This document shows positions 19,811 to 29,539 of a stretch of 64,000 nucleotides of DNA, in pieces. This DNA is from an uncultured Candidatus Saccharibacteria bacterium. Lineage in GTDB: Bacteria > Patescibacteriota > Saccharimonadia > Saccharimonadales > Saccharimonadaceae. Numbering within the stretch: position 1 is the stretch's first letter; each line of letters begins with the position of its first letter. The stretch spans positions 59,612-123,611 of the forward strand of contig CAMVCL010000001.1 in assembly GCA_947165975.1 (NCBI GenBank), in the 5' to 3' direction. The translations under genes and the position numbers were made by a program. The notes below the pieces were generated by a model. That model did no database searches, was not told the origin of the DNA, and saw only the letters and a program-made list of their open reading frames with translations.

Positions 19811-20023
19811 TGAGGTTTTGACATCATCAATTGCAGAATGGGACCAAAAAACACTGATTTATATAGTCGACAATAAATCCTTTATTTTATAATGTTTTTG
19901 CTATTTGTCAATATACTTATCTAAATTGACACTAAGACACGTTTGTGCTATAATATACAGGCGCTTCGGCGAGTTCGTTACTATTGATTTCTGTGGTATT
20001 ATGAAAGATTTGGAGGGTTGAAG

Positions 20024-20416
20024 ATGAATGATCTGATGGACTGGACGTTATGTTTTCGGAGAAAGTATGGATTTTCGAACCGTGCGAGGATTCTGAGCGA
20101 TTTGACGGATTTCTTGCAAGACAATGATGTAAAAAAGATGGCAGTCAACGGAAAATGCATTCTCGGTGGATACGTGTATGGACACCGAAAGTTTGCCGAT
20201 GATAGTCTCATCTTGACATCCAACATTGTCACAATCGCAAAGGAAGATGATTCACTGTGTGCAACTACAGCTTCTGGTAATAACTATTACATTTCCATTC
20301 AGGATGCTGAACGTGGTATGAAGATCTTACTGAAGGACGCTATGGACGGCAAAATCAATGATGAACCAGGTTTTTATCTGGACGAACCTTACAAAAACGA
20401 AGAGCTCTTTATTTAA
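20024..20416 (+). CDS. Hypothetical protein
   Basis: ORF behind a TTGACA-N17-TATAAT promoter (about 19933-19961) and GGAGG SD; no family recognised. Confidence 0.6.
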   Translation: MNDLMDWTLCFRRKYGFSNRARILSDLTDFLQDNDVKKMAVNGKCILGGYVYGHRKFADDSLILTSNIVTIAKEDDSLCATTASGNNYYISIQDAERGMKILLKDAMDGKINDEPGFYLDEPYKNEELFI

Positions 20417-20492
20417 CACAGATCCCTGGCCTAGTGCCAGGGATTTTTACTGCCTTTTTAAAACCCCTGACTTTCGTCAGGGGTTTAAAGGA

Positions 20493-21137
20493 TCATCTGA
20501 AGGCTCGGCTACGCAACGCAGAAAGAGTAGTAGCATCTTCGGCTGGCGAAAGCATGCCCAGCTCGACACCTTCGACCTCATATTCGACACTGATCACATG
20601 TGGCATACCAAAAAAACGTAATTTCCCACGACAAGCATAATCCCAATTACCAGTTGAGTCCAACTCACAAGCAGAAAAATCTATCGTGTCCTGGCTAAAC
20701 CAATTCTTACGCTGTTTCCATCTGATGATAACACCGGTTACTTCTACCGATTTACCAGTACGATGCGCCTCTTCAACTTTATCGTTGGTAGCAAGAGCGA
20801 ATAATAGCTCTTTATTTACGAGCGAACGGCATGTGTCATTATCTTCTTCTAATACAGCGCCAAAACCATCGATAATTTCCGTATCTTTGTCAATTTGTAG
20901 CCTATAATCTACTTCTACGCCTACGTTCTTTTCGAGCGCCTGGCATACCATATCGACCGATCTAGTGGCTGACGTCCAGAACAGGGGATCATTATCTGTA
21001 GATTCAAGTTCATCTAATTTCTCTGTTAACTCAGTGATATTACCCTCAAGTTCCGATGTATAAACGTCATCCTCATTACACCCTGATAAACAGATGATCA
21101 ACATGACTGCAATAAGCAGAACACCAATCTTTCTCAT
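20493..21137 (-). CDS. Predicted lipoprotein
   Basis: Signal peptide with lipobox LSGC (MRKIGVLLIAVMLIICLSGCNED), coiled-coil-like stretch, secreted domain. Confidence 0.7.
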   Translation of the reverse strand: MRKIGVLLIAVMLIICLSGCNEDDVYTSELEGNITELTEKLDELESTDNDPLFWTSATRSVDMVCQALEKNVGVEVDYRLQIDKDTEIIDGFGAVLEEDNDTCRSLVNKELLFALATNDKVEEAHRTGKSVEVTGVIIRWKQRKNWFSQDTIDFSACELDSTGNWDYACRGKLRFFGMPHVISVEYEVEGVELGMLSPAEDATTLSALRSRAFR

Positions 21138-21346
21138 TCTCTAAAGCCCTCCTCTAATCCATAGTAAAGTACGTTTTGCCCGTTTGTAAAACAGTATTAA
21201 TTATATCATATTATTGCTTAATTGTAAAAGGGTTATTTTTACGATTACCTCGGTAATGTGTTTATCCTTATATTGACTTTTTTACTAAAGTGTGATATAA
21301 TTAGAATGTTGGCTAGTCCAAAGAACATTCATAAGGAGGATAAAAA

Positions 21347-21868
21347 ATGGGCAGAAAAATGAGCGCAAATGCAATATCTCGTTCAGTAGACAGCATGATG
21401 GAAACAAAGAGAGACAGAAAGTGTCCTCTCAGCTGGAGAGTAGAAGTCAAATCAGATGAATCTTCTGTTGAAGTTAGTATTAAATATCTGGCACACAGTA
21501 CTGCTGACGATCTGCGTCGACCAAAAGAGCACGAACTATATTATCTCTTCGACAAGACAGAGATTATAGATATGATTCCTGACGAAGCCTATCAGAATAA
21601 GTTTCTGATAGTGAATTATGCGAAGTCTATCGACGATAAAAGATGGGAAGTCAGAAAGAAGATAGAAGAGATGCTCTGCGACGATTTCGAGAAGCTTCAG
21701 AGTACTACAAAATCCGTTAGCAAGATGTATAATACTATGCTGAACGTCTTTGCCGAAGGACAGAAATACCAACTTCAGCTGGACTTCTATGCAAGACTGG
21801 AGGCCATCCTGGCACTTCTTAAAAAGCCAAAGACTTTCTATGGCGACGATATACGCGACTATATGTAA
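21347..21868 (+). CDS. Hypothetical protein
   Basis: SD AAGGAGG before ATG; GTGATATAAT promoter upstream; terminator-like hairpin follows. Confidence 0.65.
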   Translation: MGRKMSANAISRSVDSMMETKRDRKCPLSWRVEVKSDESSVEVSIKYLAHSTADDLRRPKEHELYYLFDKTEIIDMIPDEAYQNKFLIVNYAKSIDDKRWEVRKKIEEMLCDDFEKLQSTTKSVSKMYNTMLNVFAEGQKYQLQLDFYARLEAILALLKKPKTFYGDDIRDYM

Positions 21869-21879
21869 TCATTCCTCCG

Positions 21880-21907
21880 CGGTCCAGAATTGGGCCGCTT
21901 TTTTCAT
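21880..21907 (+). terminator. Rho-independent terminator
   Basis: GCGGTCC AGAATT GGGCCGC TTTTTT. Confidence 0.75.
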
Positions 21908-22026
21908 ATAAAGATTTTGTGATTTACTCTTTACAATTTAGCAAAAATAGTCTAAAATAGTAGGGTAGAGTTTTGGAGCTGGTTTTTATTAGCGCTCCAA
22001 ACATTAATAATATAAAAGGAGAAAGA

Positions 22027-23211
22027 ATGGCAAATTTTGACCGTTCCAAGCCACATATCAATGTGGGTACCATGGGTCACGTCGACCATGGTAAGACTAC
22101 TTTAACTGCTGCGATTACCAACGTACTCGCAAAGCGTCTCCCTTCTGATGTAAACAAGGCAGTCGCTTATGATCAAATCGATAACGCTCCAGAGGAAAAA
22201 GCTCGTGGTATTACCATTGCTACTTCCCACCAGGAGTATGAGTCTGAAAAACGCCACTACGCACACGTAGATATGCCAGGCCACGCAGACTACATTAAAA
22301 ACATGATTACCGGTGCCGCTCAGGTTGATGGTGCTATCTTGGTAGTTGCTGCCAATGATGGTCCATTGCCACAAACCCGTGAGCACGTTCTTTTGGCTCA
22401 CCAGGTGAACGTACCAAAAATTATCGTCTTCCTCAACAAGATGGACCTTGCTGATCCAGAACTCGTTGAGCTCGTAGAGATGGATGTCCGCGAACTTCTT
22501 AACAAGTACGGCTTCGATGGCGATAACGCTCCTATCATTAAAGGTTCTGCTACTAAGGCTCTCGAAGGTGATAAGGAAGCTGAAGATGCTATCATGGAAC
22601 TCGTTACTGCGATGGATGAATACTTCGATATTCCTGAACACGATCTCGACAAACCATTCCTCATGCCAATCGAGGATGTCTTCTCAATTAAAGGCCGTGG
22701 TACTGTTGCAACTGGTCGTATTGAGCAAGGTGTTATCAAGTTGAATGACGAAGTTGAAATCGTTGGTCTTAAAGAAACTCAAAAATCAGTTGTTACTGGT
22801 ATTGAGGCCTTCCACAAGACTCTCGATCAAGGTCAAGCTGGCGATAACGCTGGTCTTCTCCTCCGTGGTATTGAGCGTGATCAAATCGAACGTGGTCAGG
22901 TGATTGCCAAGCCAGGCACTATCACTCCACACACTGAATTTGAAGCTCAGGTTTATATCTTGAAGAAAGAGGAAGGTGGTCGCCACACTCCATTCTCCAA
23001 GGGTTACAAACCACAGTTCTACTTCCGTACTACTGACGTAACTGGTGAAGTTGAACTTCCAGCTGATAAAGAAATCGTTATGCCTGGTGACCAAGTAACC
23101 TTCAAGGTTAAATTGCTCGCTCCTGTGGCTATGAACGATCAAGATCGTTTCGCTATCCGTGAAGGTGGCAAGACGGTTGGTTCTGGTGTTATCACCAAGG
23201 TTATTAAATAA
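22027..23211 (+). CDS. tuf: Elongation factor Tu
   Basis: [51 protein letters not shown]; start [10 protein letters not shown] at 22027. Confidence 0.98.
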   Translation: MANFDRSKPHINVGTMGHVDHGKTTLTAAITNVLAKRLPSDVNKAVAYDQIDNAPEEKARGITIATSHQEYESEKRHYAHVDMPGHADYIKNMITGAAQVDGAILVVAANDGPLPQTREHVLLAHQVNVPKIIVFLNKMDLADPELVELVEMDVRELLNKYGFDGDNAPIIKGSATKALEGDKEAEDAIMELVTAMDEYFDIPEHDLDKPFLMPIEDVFSIKGRGTVATGRIEQGVIKLNDEVEIVGLKETQKSVVTGIEAFHKTLDQGQAGDNAGLLLRGIERDQIERGQVIAKPGTITPHTEFEAQVYILKKEEGGRHTPFSKGYKPQFYFRTTDVTGEVELPADKEIVMPGDQVTFKVKLLAPVAMNDQDRFAIREGGKTVGSGVITKVIK

Positions 23212-23226
23212 TTAATGACTATCAAT

Positions 23227-23257
23227 GAAAGACCTCCTGATCGGGAGGTCTTTTTAT
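23227..23257 (+). terminator. Terminator after tuf
   Basis: AAAGACCTCCTGATCGGGAGGTCTTTTT. Confidence 0.85.
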
Positions 23258-23358
23258 GTCTTTTAAATCTGATTTGATACAAGAGGGGAACCCGTCGAGT
23301 TTTTTGTTGTTTTTGGAAATATTTGTGCTATAATAAGAATATAAGCATAAGGAGAATT

Positions 23359-23643
23359 ATGGCGGAGAAAAAAAGTATTTATAAATATAGTGTCGCGGAC
23401 ATGCGTAAGTTAATTCGTGATTTTTCGAATACTCTTTATGGACGTACGATATTTTTCTTGGCATATTTTGCACCGTTAATGGCATTATTAGTAATGATTG
23501 GACTAGTCCTTTCGTCAATCATCATGCAAAGTGCCGAATTATTCTATCCTATTACTGGTACTTTCTTCTTATTTATTGGCTTGTTTATCCTTGGCAACAT
23601 CTATTACTACAACGAGATTAGAATTTTTTCTGAAAAGCGTTAA
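23359..23643 (+). CDS. Small two-TM membrane protein
   Basis: MAEKKSIYKYSVADMRKLIRDFSNTLYGRTIFFLAYFAPLMALLVMIG..., AAGGAGA SD, extended -10 TGTGCTATAAT upstream. Confidence 0.65.
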   Translation: MAEKKSIYKYSVADMRKLIRDFSNTLYGRTIFFLAYFAPLMALLVMIGLVLSSIIMQSAELFYPITGTFFLFIGLFILGNIYYYNEIRIFSEKR

Positions 23644-23644
23644 C

Positions 23645-23675
23645 CAAAAAAACGGTCTTTTAAGACCGTTTTTTT
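23645..23675. terminator. Bidirectional terminator between convergent genes
   Basis: AAAAAAACGGTCTTTTAAGACCGTTTTTTT. Confidence 0.85.
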
Positions 23676-23684
23676 GATGCCATA

Positions 23685-24554
23685 TTATTTACGAATCTCT
23701 GGCAATTCGACTTTTTCGGAAACTGGTTTTTCTAGTAATTCGGGGTTGGACAACAAGTATTGTAGGGTCTTAGCAGATTTGCTGAAGTAATAGCCATCCG
23801 CAATCCTTTCATCAAAATTCATACCCCATTCACAAAGTTTCTTAACAACTTTTTTGCCATCCACAATCACTTCTTCGTCTCTTATCTCGCCCATAGTAAG
23901 CAAGGAAGATGAATTACCAAAATCGTTGATATTGTGAAAGATGGCACCACAACCGATGGAGCCCAGATTGGAGACGATCATAGTACTATAATAAAGATTA
24001 TCTTCAGCTAAAGAGCTGGGCAAAAATCCTTTTTTATCGGTCCATTTAAGAACACCAATAAGAGGTACGCGAATGATATTTGGCAATTTACCTAGGAAAT
24101 CGATGGCCGAGTTAGCACCTTTCTTATCGATATCGCCAGTTTTTCGTTTTCGGAAACTGTCCACCTTCTTCTTCACTTTCTCACTGACTGTATAGATGGT
24201 GTCGTTTTTGTCAAATGGTACCATAACCATCATTTCTTCAGAACGATCGTCAAAGCTGACTTTAGCGACAAATGAGAGGACAATCTTGTCGTGTTCGTAA
24301 AGATGACGGTTAGCCACGAAATAGTTTAACTTGGGGCGATTATAGACCGTTTTAGCAATCGCAGTCAAAAAAGCATGAAAATATGTGATACCTTCATCGT
24401 TTTTTTTCTTTTTTTCAATATACTTAGCTAGTTCAGTCAAATCCATTTTCTGATTGATAAAAACATCACTGACGCTACGATTAGGTTTTAAGTCTATACT
24501 TATCTGGGCGAGTCCAGGGACACCTTTCACTCTGTGTGCACCACCATATTTCAT
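23685..24554 (-). CDS. Stand-alone 2-oxoacid dehydrogenase acyltransferase (E2 catalytic/CAT-like) domain protein with altered active site
   Basis: Overall E2-catalytic-like layout with GxGxxFHNINDFGNSSSLLTMGEI and FDERIADGYYF in place of FDHRxxDG; no lipoyl domain. Confidence 0.65.
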   Translation of the reverse strand: MKYGGAHRVKGVPGLAQISIDLKPNRSVSDVFINQKMDLTELAKYIEKKKKNDEGITYFHAFLTAIAKTVYNRPKLNYFVANRHLYEHDKIVLSFVAKVSFDDRSEEMMVMVPFDKNDTIYTVSEKVKKKVDSFRKRKTGDIDKKGANSAIDFLGKLPNIIRVPLIGVLKWTDKKGFLPSSLAEDNLYYSTMIVSNLGSIGCGAIFHNINDFGNSSSLLTMGEIRDEEVIVDGKKVVKKLCEWGMNFDERIADGYYFSKSAKTLQYLLSNPELLEKPVSEKVELPEIRK

Positions 24555-24726
24555 TCATTCCTCCTTTTTCTTCATTATATCATACCGTCAAATAGCATAA
24601 TTTTGATTTTTGTAGGAAAGTGTGATATAATAGGTCGACAAATAAATTAATCATCTATCCCTAAAAACTTATCGACAGACCATTCTCTCCGATCTATCTA
24701 AGGTTATAGGGAAGAAAGGAATCATA

Positions 24727-25053
24727 ATGCCAGAAGCAAAAAAACAGGAAGGTCTCAAGATTCGCATCCGTTTGAAGGCCTATGATCATCGCGTGATCGA
24801 CCAAAGTGCCAAGCAGATCGTTGATACTGCAATCAGGACCGGCGCTACTATTAGTGGCCCAATCCCTCTACCAACTAAGCGTTCAACTTTCACCGTAGTG
24901 AAATCTCCTCACGTCTATAAGACTGGAGGTGAGGCCTTCGAAATGAAAGTCCACAAGCGCTTGATCGATATTTCGAACGCTACACCGAAGACAATTGAAA
25001 GTCTACAAAATCTTTCTTTGCCTGCCGGTGTAGATGCCGAAATCAAGATGTAA
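24727..25053 (+). CDS. rpsJ: 30S ribosomal protein S10
   Basis: [54 protein letters not shown]. Confidence 0.97.
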   Translation: MPEAKKQEGLKIRIRLKAYDHRVIDQSAKQIVDTAIRTGATISGPIPLPTKRSTFTVVKSPHVYKTGGEAFEMKVHKRLIDISNATPKTIESLQNLSLPAGVDAEIKM

Positions 25054-25068
25054 TCTGATCAAAGATAA

Positions 25069-25099
25069 AATCCCCGAACTACCGTTCGGGGATTTTGGT
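25069..25099. terminator. Bidirectional terminator
   Basis: AAATCCCCGAACTACCGTTCGGGGATTTTGG. Confidence 0.75.
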
Positions 25100-26287
25100 T
25101 TATCTCTCATCGTGTGCTAATTGCTGTGAAACAGCTGCCTCAAGCGTCCCATCAGGTCTTTTATGTACGTAGACTGCATAGTTTCGTACACCGACGAATC
25201 CGACAATCAACTCGTCTGAGATGTTGGAACCTAAAACAATATTGTTCCTAGCACCAAATGAAAAGTCGTCAGTGAGGAAGTCTTCGTGCTGAATATAATC
25301 CTCGGCTAAGGCTTTGATACGTTGACTTTCGTCTAGCTTTGCAACTACTACAATAGGTTTTTCGTTAATGGTGGTAAAGACTACAGCATCGTCTTTTGCA
25401 CCAGTTACGCGAAGCTCCATGCCGTCAGCTGCATAAAGTAAGCTGCGGCGACAATCTACACGTTCAAATTTACCTGGGCCTAGGCTAGCATTTTTATGAT
25501 TGGGTGTTTTCTTACTGATCTCGTAGAGAGATTTCAGAGTTCCACAATCGTGCCATTCAAAGTTACCGACTGCAATCTTGAGTTTGCCAAGCTTAGACAT
25601 TAGCTCATCGGTTCCCATACCTCTTATCTCACGCTTATCAATAGCATTTAGTAGAGTAGTAGCCTTCCAAACATTGATGCCGGTATTACAGGCGGAATTG
25701 CCTTGACGCATAATGCGATCAGCTTCTCTGAGGTTCGGTTTTTCAACAAAACCGGTTACAGTGTAACAACCTTTGTCGGAATCCTCGTAAAGGGCGTGCC
25801 CGCATCCGGTCGCAGTAACCAGATCATTGACTTTAACGCCAACAATTACAGGATTATTATTATTTGCTTCATCGACAGCAGCCTTAATGGTGTAATCAAA
25901 CTCATCGTCATCAGCAGCAATATATTGATCCGATGGAGTATTGATAACTATAGCATCTGGATCGTGCTGATAGGCGAACTCCGTTGCTTTATACATGGCG
26001 GCCGCATATCCAAGATTTGGGTCAATCTGGTAAATATTCTGCGATAATATGCCTCTAGGCAACGTCTGCTTTTTGGCGAGTTTGGTCTGATTATCACTAG
26101 TAGTGACCACAATGAATTGGCTTGGTTTAATACCTAGACTGGTAAAATTCTTAATTGCCGCCTGGATAAACGTATTCTCTCTATCAAGCTGACAGAACTG
26201 TTTAGGTCTGTCTGTATGACTAATAGGGAAAAGACGTGTACCCTGACCACCAGCGATAACCGCTACCCATAAGTGTTTGTTGTCCAT
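25100..26287 (-). CDS. manC: Mannose-1-phosphate guanylyltransferase-like nucleotidyltransferase
   Basis: VAVIAGGQGTRLFPISHTDRPKQFCQL, GFVEKPN, NTGINVWK; internal Met start preferred. Confidence 0.85.
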   Translation of the reverse strand: MDNKHLWVAVIAGGQGTRLFPISHTDRPKQFCQLDRENTFIQAAIKNFTSLGIKPSQFIVVTTSDNQTKLAKKQTLPRGILSQNIYQIDPNLGYAAAMYKATEFAYQHDPDAIVINTPSDQYIAADDDEFDYTIKAAVDEANNNNPVIVGVKVNDLVTATGCGHALYEDSDKGCYTVTGFVEKPNLREADRIMRQGNSACNTGINVWKATTLLNAIDKREIRGMGTDELMSKLGKLKIAVGNFEWHDCGTLKSLYEISKKTPNHKNASLGPGKFERVDCRRSLLYAADGMELRVTGAKDDAVVFTTINEKPIVVVAKLDESQRIKALAEDYIQHEDFLTDDFSFGARNNIVLGSNISDELIVGFVGVRNYAVYVHKRPDGTLEAAVSQQLAHDER

Positions 26288-26426
26288 CTGAAACCACCTC
26301 CTAGAAAATGACAACATTTGAGAAATAAACTATGTTTTAAAGTGCTGAAAATAGCCCGAAACTGGGGCTATATTAATATTATATCACACTTTCGTAAAAA
26401 ATGCAAGATGTGGTATAATTGGTGCT

Positions 26427-27698
26427 ATGAGTGTTGCTAGTTTTAAGAAACGCTTTTATTTCGTAGTGGCTCGCTATTTTCAGTATTTTGCAAATATCGT
26501 CCTAAAAAGGTGGAATCCTAGGGTGATAGCCGTGACCGGTTCGGCTGGTAAGACCACAATGATGATGATGTTAGAGCATGAAATTGGAAAAAAGGCTCAT
26601 TTTTCGCATGACGCAAATTCGGCTTTTGGTGTTCCATTTGATATCTTAGGCCTCAAAGGCGTTAGGGGCTCTAAATTGCGCTGGGCTTGGCTTCTAGCTG
26701 TAACCCCTTTTAAGGCGTTATTCACTTGGCGTCGTAAAGAGTTTTACGTGGTAGAAATCGATGGTGAACGTCCACACGAAGCAGAATTTTTGGCCGAATG
26801 GCTAAAGCCAGAAGTGACCATCTGGGTATCGATCGGCTTATCGCATGCTGTACAGTTTGAAAAAGAAGTTGAAGCCGGTAAATTTAGCGATGTAGGTGAG
26901 GCGATTGCGGCTGAATTCGCTAATCTGCCATTTAATACTTCAAAACGTGTTTATATTGATGCCGATTCCAAAGTAATGGTAGAAGCTACCAAAGGCGTCA
27001 ACGCCAAAGTAATTCCAATCAAGAAATCTTTACTCAAAAAATATGTAGTATATCCTAATTCTACTGATTTTACCTATGGAGACACAACTTTTCATTTTGA
27101 TCACCCTGAGCCTAAAGATATTGCATTTAACCTCTTCGTGATACGAGATTTGATGAAATATCTGAAACTAAAATACAATCCAGATTTTTCAGGACTTGAA
27201 ATTGCGCCAGGTAGATGTTCTTACTTTGAAGGCAAAAAGGGAATCGACATTGTTGATAGTAGTTATAACGCCCACATGATCTCAATGACTTCGGTATTAG
27301 ATATGGCAAAACGTATGCATGCCGAACATAAATGGTTGGTGATCGGTGATATAGTCGATCAAGGTTCGATGACCGAGAAAGAACATATTCGTCTAGCAAA
27401 ATTGATTGCCGACGTTAAGCCCGAAAAAGTGATCCTAGTGGGACGTCGTACTAAGCAATTCACTGCGCCCGAATTAAAGAAGCTTGGCGTTTCGGCTGTT
27501 GCGACGACCGATCCACGTAAAGCTCTAGAATATATCGAAAAGCGAATTCGTGGACGAGAGACTTTAATTTTTAAGGGCAGTCAATATCTTGAATGGATAA
27601 TCGAGAAGCTACTCGCAAATCCTAAAGATGCAAAGAAATTATGTCGTCGCGAAAAAGCGGCTGTGCAACGACGTAAGAGTTGGGGGTTGGATTCGTGA
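26427..27698 (+). CDS. Mur ligase family protein (MurF-like)
   Basis: VIAVTGSAGKTTMMMMLEHEI (ATP loop), DSSYNAHMISMTSVLD, GDIVDQG. Confidence 0.85.
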   Translation: MSVASFKKRFYFVVARYFQYFANIVLKRWNPRVIAVTGSAGKTTMMMMLEHEIGKKAHFSHDANSAFGVPFDILGLKGVRGSKLRWAWLLAVTPFKALFTWRRKEFYVVEIDGERPHEAEFLAEWLKPEVTIWVSIGLSHAVQFEKEVEAGKFSDVGEAIAAEFANLPFNTSKRVYIDADSKVMVEATKGVNAKVIPIKKSLLKKYVVYPNSTDFTYGDTTFHFDHPEPKDIAFNLFVIRDLMKYLKLKYNPDFSGLEIAPGRCSYFEGKKGIDIVDSSYNAHMISMTSVLDMAKRMHAEHKWLVIGDIVDQGSMTEKEHIRLAKLIADVKPEKVILVGRRTKQFTAPELKKLGVSAVATTDPRKALEYIEKRIRGRETLIFKGSQYLEWIIEKLLANPKDAKKLCRREKAAVQRRKSWGLDS

Positions 27699-27740
27699 TA
27701 ATATTATTTAGGCGCGGAATAATCAAAAGAGGAGGGCTCA

Positions 27741-28421
27741 ATGGCTGATCTCTATATCATTCACGGATGGACTTACACGGTAGAGCCGTGGAAGCAGACC
27801 ATCGATTTATTAAGGGAAAGGGGGCTGAGCGTCAAAATGTTGCACGTGCCAGGATTGACCGAGGATTCCACCAAAGAATTTACTATCGAAGATTATGTGA
27901 AATGGGCCAATAAAGAAATCCCTGATGGAGCGATAGCTTTAGGCCATTCAAATGGTGGCAGAATCCTACTAAATCTTTGCTCCCAGAATCCCGATAAACT
28001 TAAATATTTAATCCTACTAGACGCGGCCGGTATTTATGAGCCTTCAGTTAAAAAACGTATGGTCGAAAGAATTGCCAAAATCGGTAAACCTCTTAAAAAA
28101 ATCCCACTTATTGATAAAGCTTTTCATAGAATTACAGGCTCCACAGATTATTCCAAGGCGCCTGAAAATATGAAAAAGACTCTGTCCAATATGCTTGAGT
28201 CAGACAAAAAACTGGATTTTTCTAAAGTCGAAACTAAGACCTTTATTTTATGGGGCAAAAAAGACACTACTACTCCGCCGCGCCAAGCAACTATGATGTA
28301 TGAGAAACTACCAAACGCAGAATTAAAGTTTTATGCTAATTGGACTCATGCACCTTATATTTCAAGTCCTGATGAATTAGCTAGAGCACTAGCGACTTTA
28401 GTGGAAAGGCTAAAAAAGTGA
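27741..28421 (+). CDS. Alpha/beta hydrolase
   Basis: IHGWT, ALGHSNGGRILLNL (GxSxG), LWGKKDTTTPP, THAPYISSPDELA. Confidence 0.85.
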   Translation: MADLYIIHGWTYTVEPWKQTIDLLRERGLSVKMLHVPGLTEDSTKEFTIEDYVKWANKEIPDGAIALGHSNGGRILLNLCSQNPDKLKYLILLDAAGIYEPSVKKRMVERIAKIGKPLKKIPLIDKAFHRITGSTDYSKAPENMKKTLSNMLESDKKLDFSKVETKTFILWGKKDTTTPPRQATMMYEKLPNAELKFYANWTHAPYISSPDELARALATLVERLKK

Positions 28422-29539
28422 GACAATATTTCCTTGGTATGGCTGCAGAGTATAACTTTCGAAGGATTTTGAAGCATACTTTTGCACGAGGAAGAGAAAT
28501 TGATTGTAGTAGGTTGCGTCAATTTTTGGCATCAAAGTATGGTGGCGAGACTATGCTTTGCAAAAATGGGCGCTCGGCTTTGGCCTTAGCTTTAAAAGCT
28601 TATTTTGAACCAGGTGACGCTGTGATCATTAATGGCTTTACTTGTTATGCGGTCTACGAGGCGGTTAAAGCCGCTAAATTGATTCCCATATTTGCTGACA
28701 TCTCTAAGGATGATTTAAATTTTGAGATGAAAAAGTTTGATACCCTACTTCCTAAAAAACCTAAAGGCATTATCGTTCAAAATAGTCTTGGTAATCCGGT
28801 AGACATTGTTGCGATAGAAAAGTTGACCAAAAAATATGATCTAATGCTGATTGAAGACATGGCGCATTGCGTAGGAGTAAAATATTCCGATGGACGAGAG
28901 TGCGGCACCGTTGGTATAGCAGCAGCTTTTTCTTTCGGTAAAGATAAAGTGATCGATACGATCTCCGGTGGTGCAGTCACCTTTCGTGTTCCTGTTAAGC
29001 ACCGAATTGAAGCGCCTAATGTTACTCCGAAAAAGTCCGACCATTTAAGAGCGAGGTTCTACCCGTTATTTGGGGGAATCTGTCGTGGGTTAACGCAAAT
29101 TCATTTAGGCGGACTGTTAATGAGGTTTCTGGTGGCGATCCATTGGGTAGAAAAATCTGCCGATAATCGGCTTGACTTAAAGCGAAGAATTAGTAAATTT
29201 GAGGCTAAATTGGCACTTGAACAATTTAAGGCCCTTGGTAGAGCCGACGAATCTCCAATCCGTAGATTTTATCTAGTTAATAATCGTGAAGAAGTTTTAA
29301 AACAACTGGCTTACGCTGGTTACCATTTTGATGGGCTTTGGTATAAGCAACCAGTCTCGCCAGAACGATATTATAAAAAGATACATTTTCCAGAAGAAAC
29401 ATGCCCGAATTCGGTCTACGTCGCCAAGCATATCATTAATTTCCCCAATTATTATAGTAAGAGTGATTTAGAATCCGCAATGAGAATCATTAAACCATTT
29501 TTAGTAGAGGAGGACCAATGGGTTGGAAAGACATCATGA
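28418..29539 (+). CDS. DegT/DnrJ/EryC1-type PLP aminotransferase
   Basis: GDAVIINGFTCYAVYEAV, LMLIEDMAHCVG, FSFGKDKVIDTISGGAVTF. Confidence 0.8.
   Translation: MRQYFLGMAAEYNFRRILKHTFARGREIDCSRLRQFLASKYGGETMLCKNGRSALALALKAYFEPGDAVIINGFTCYAVYEAVKAAKLIPIFADISKDDLNFEMKKFDTLLPKKPKGIIVQNSLGNPVDIVAIEKLTKKYDLMLIEDMAHCVGVKYSDGRECGTVGIAAAFSFGKDKVIDTISGGAVTFRVPVKHRIEAPNVTPKKSDHLRARFYPLFGGICRGLTQIHLGGLLMRFLVAIHWVEKSADNRLDLKRRISKFEAKLALEQFKALGRADESPIRRFYLVNNREEVLKQLAYAGYHFDGLWYKQPVSPERYYKKIHFPEETCPNSVYVAKHIINFPNYYSKSDLESAMRIIKPFLVEEDQWVGKTS

Noticed and set aside
22102-22641. Long antisense ORF inside tuf (and similar ones in topA 60469-61110, gatB 10674-10997, gatA 8015-8263)
   Set aside because: Overlaps a strongly conserved sense gene; composition is the complement of sense codons, with no independent start or SD signal.
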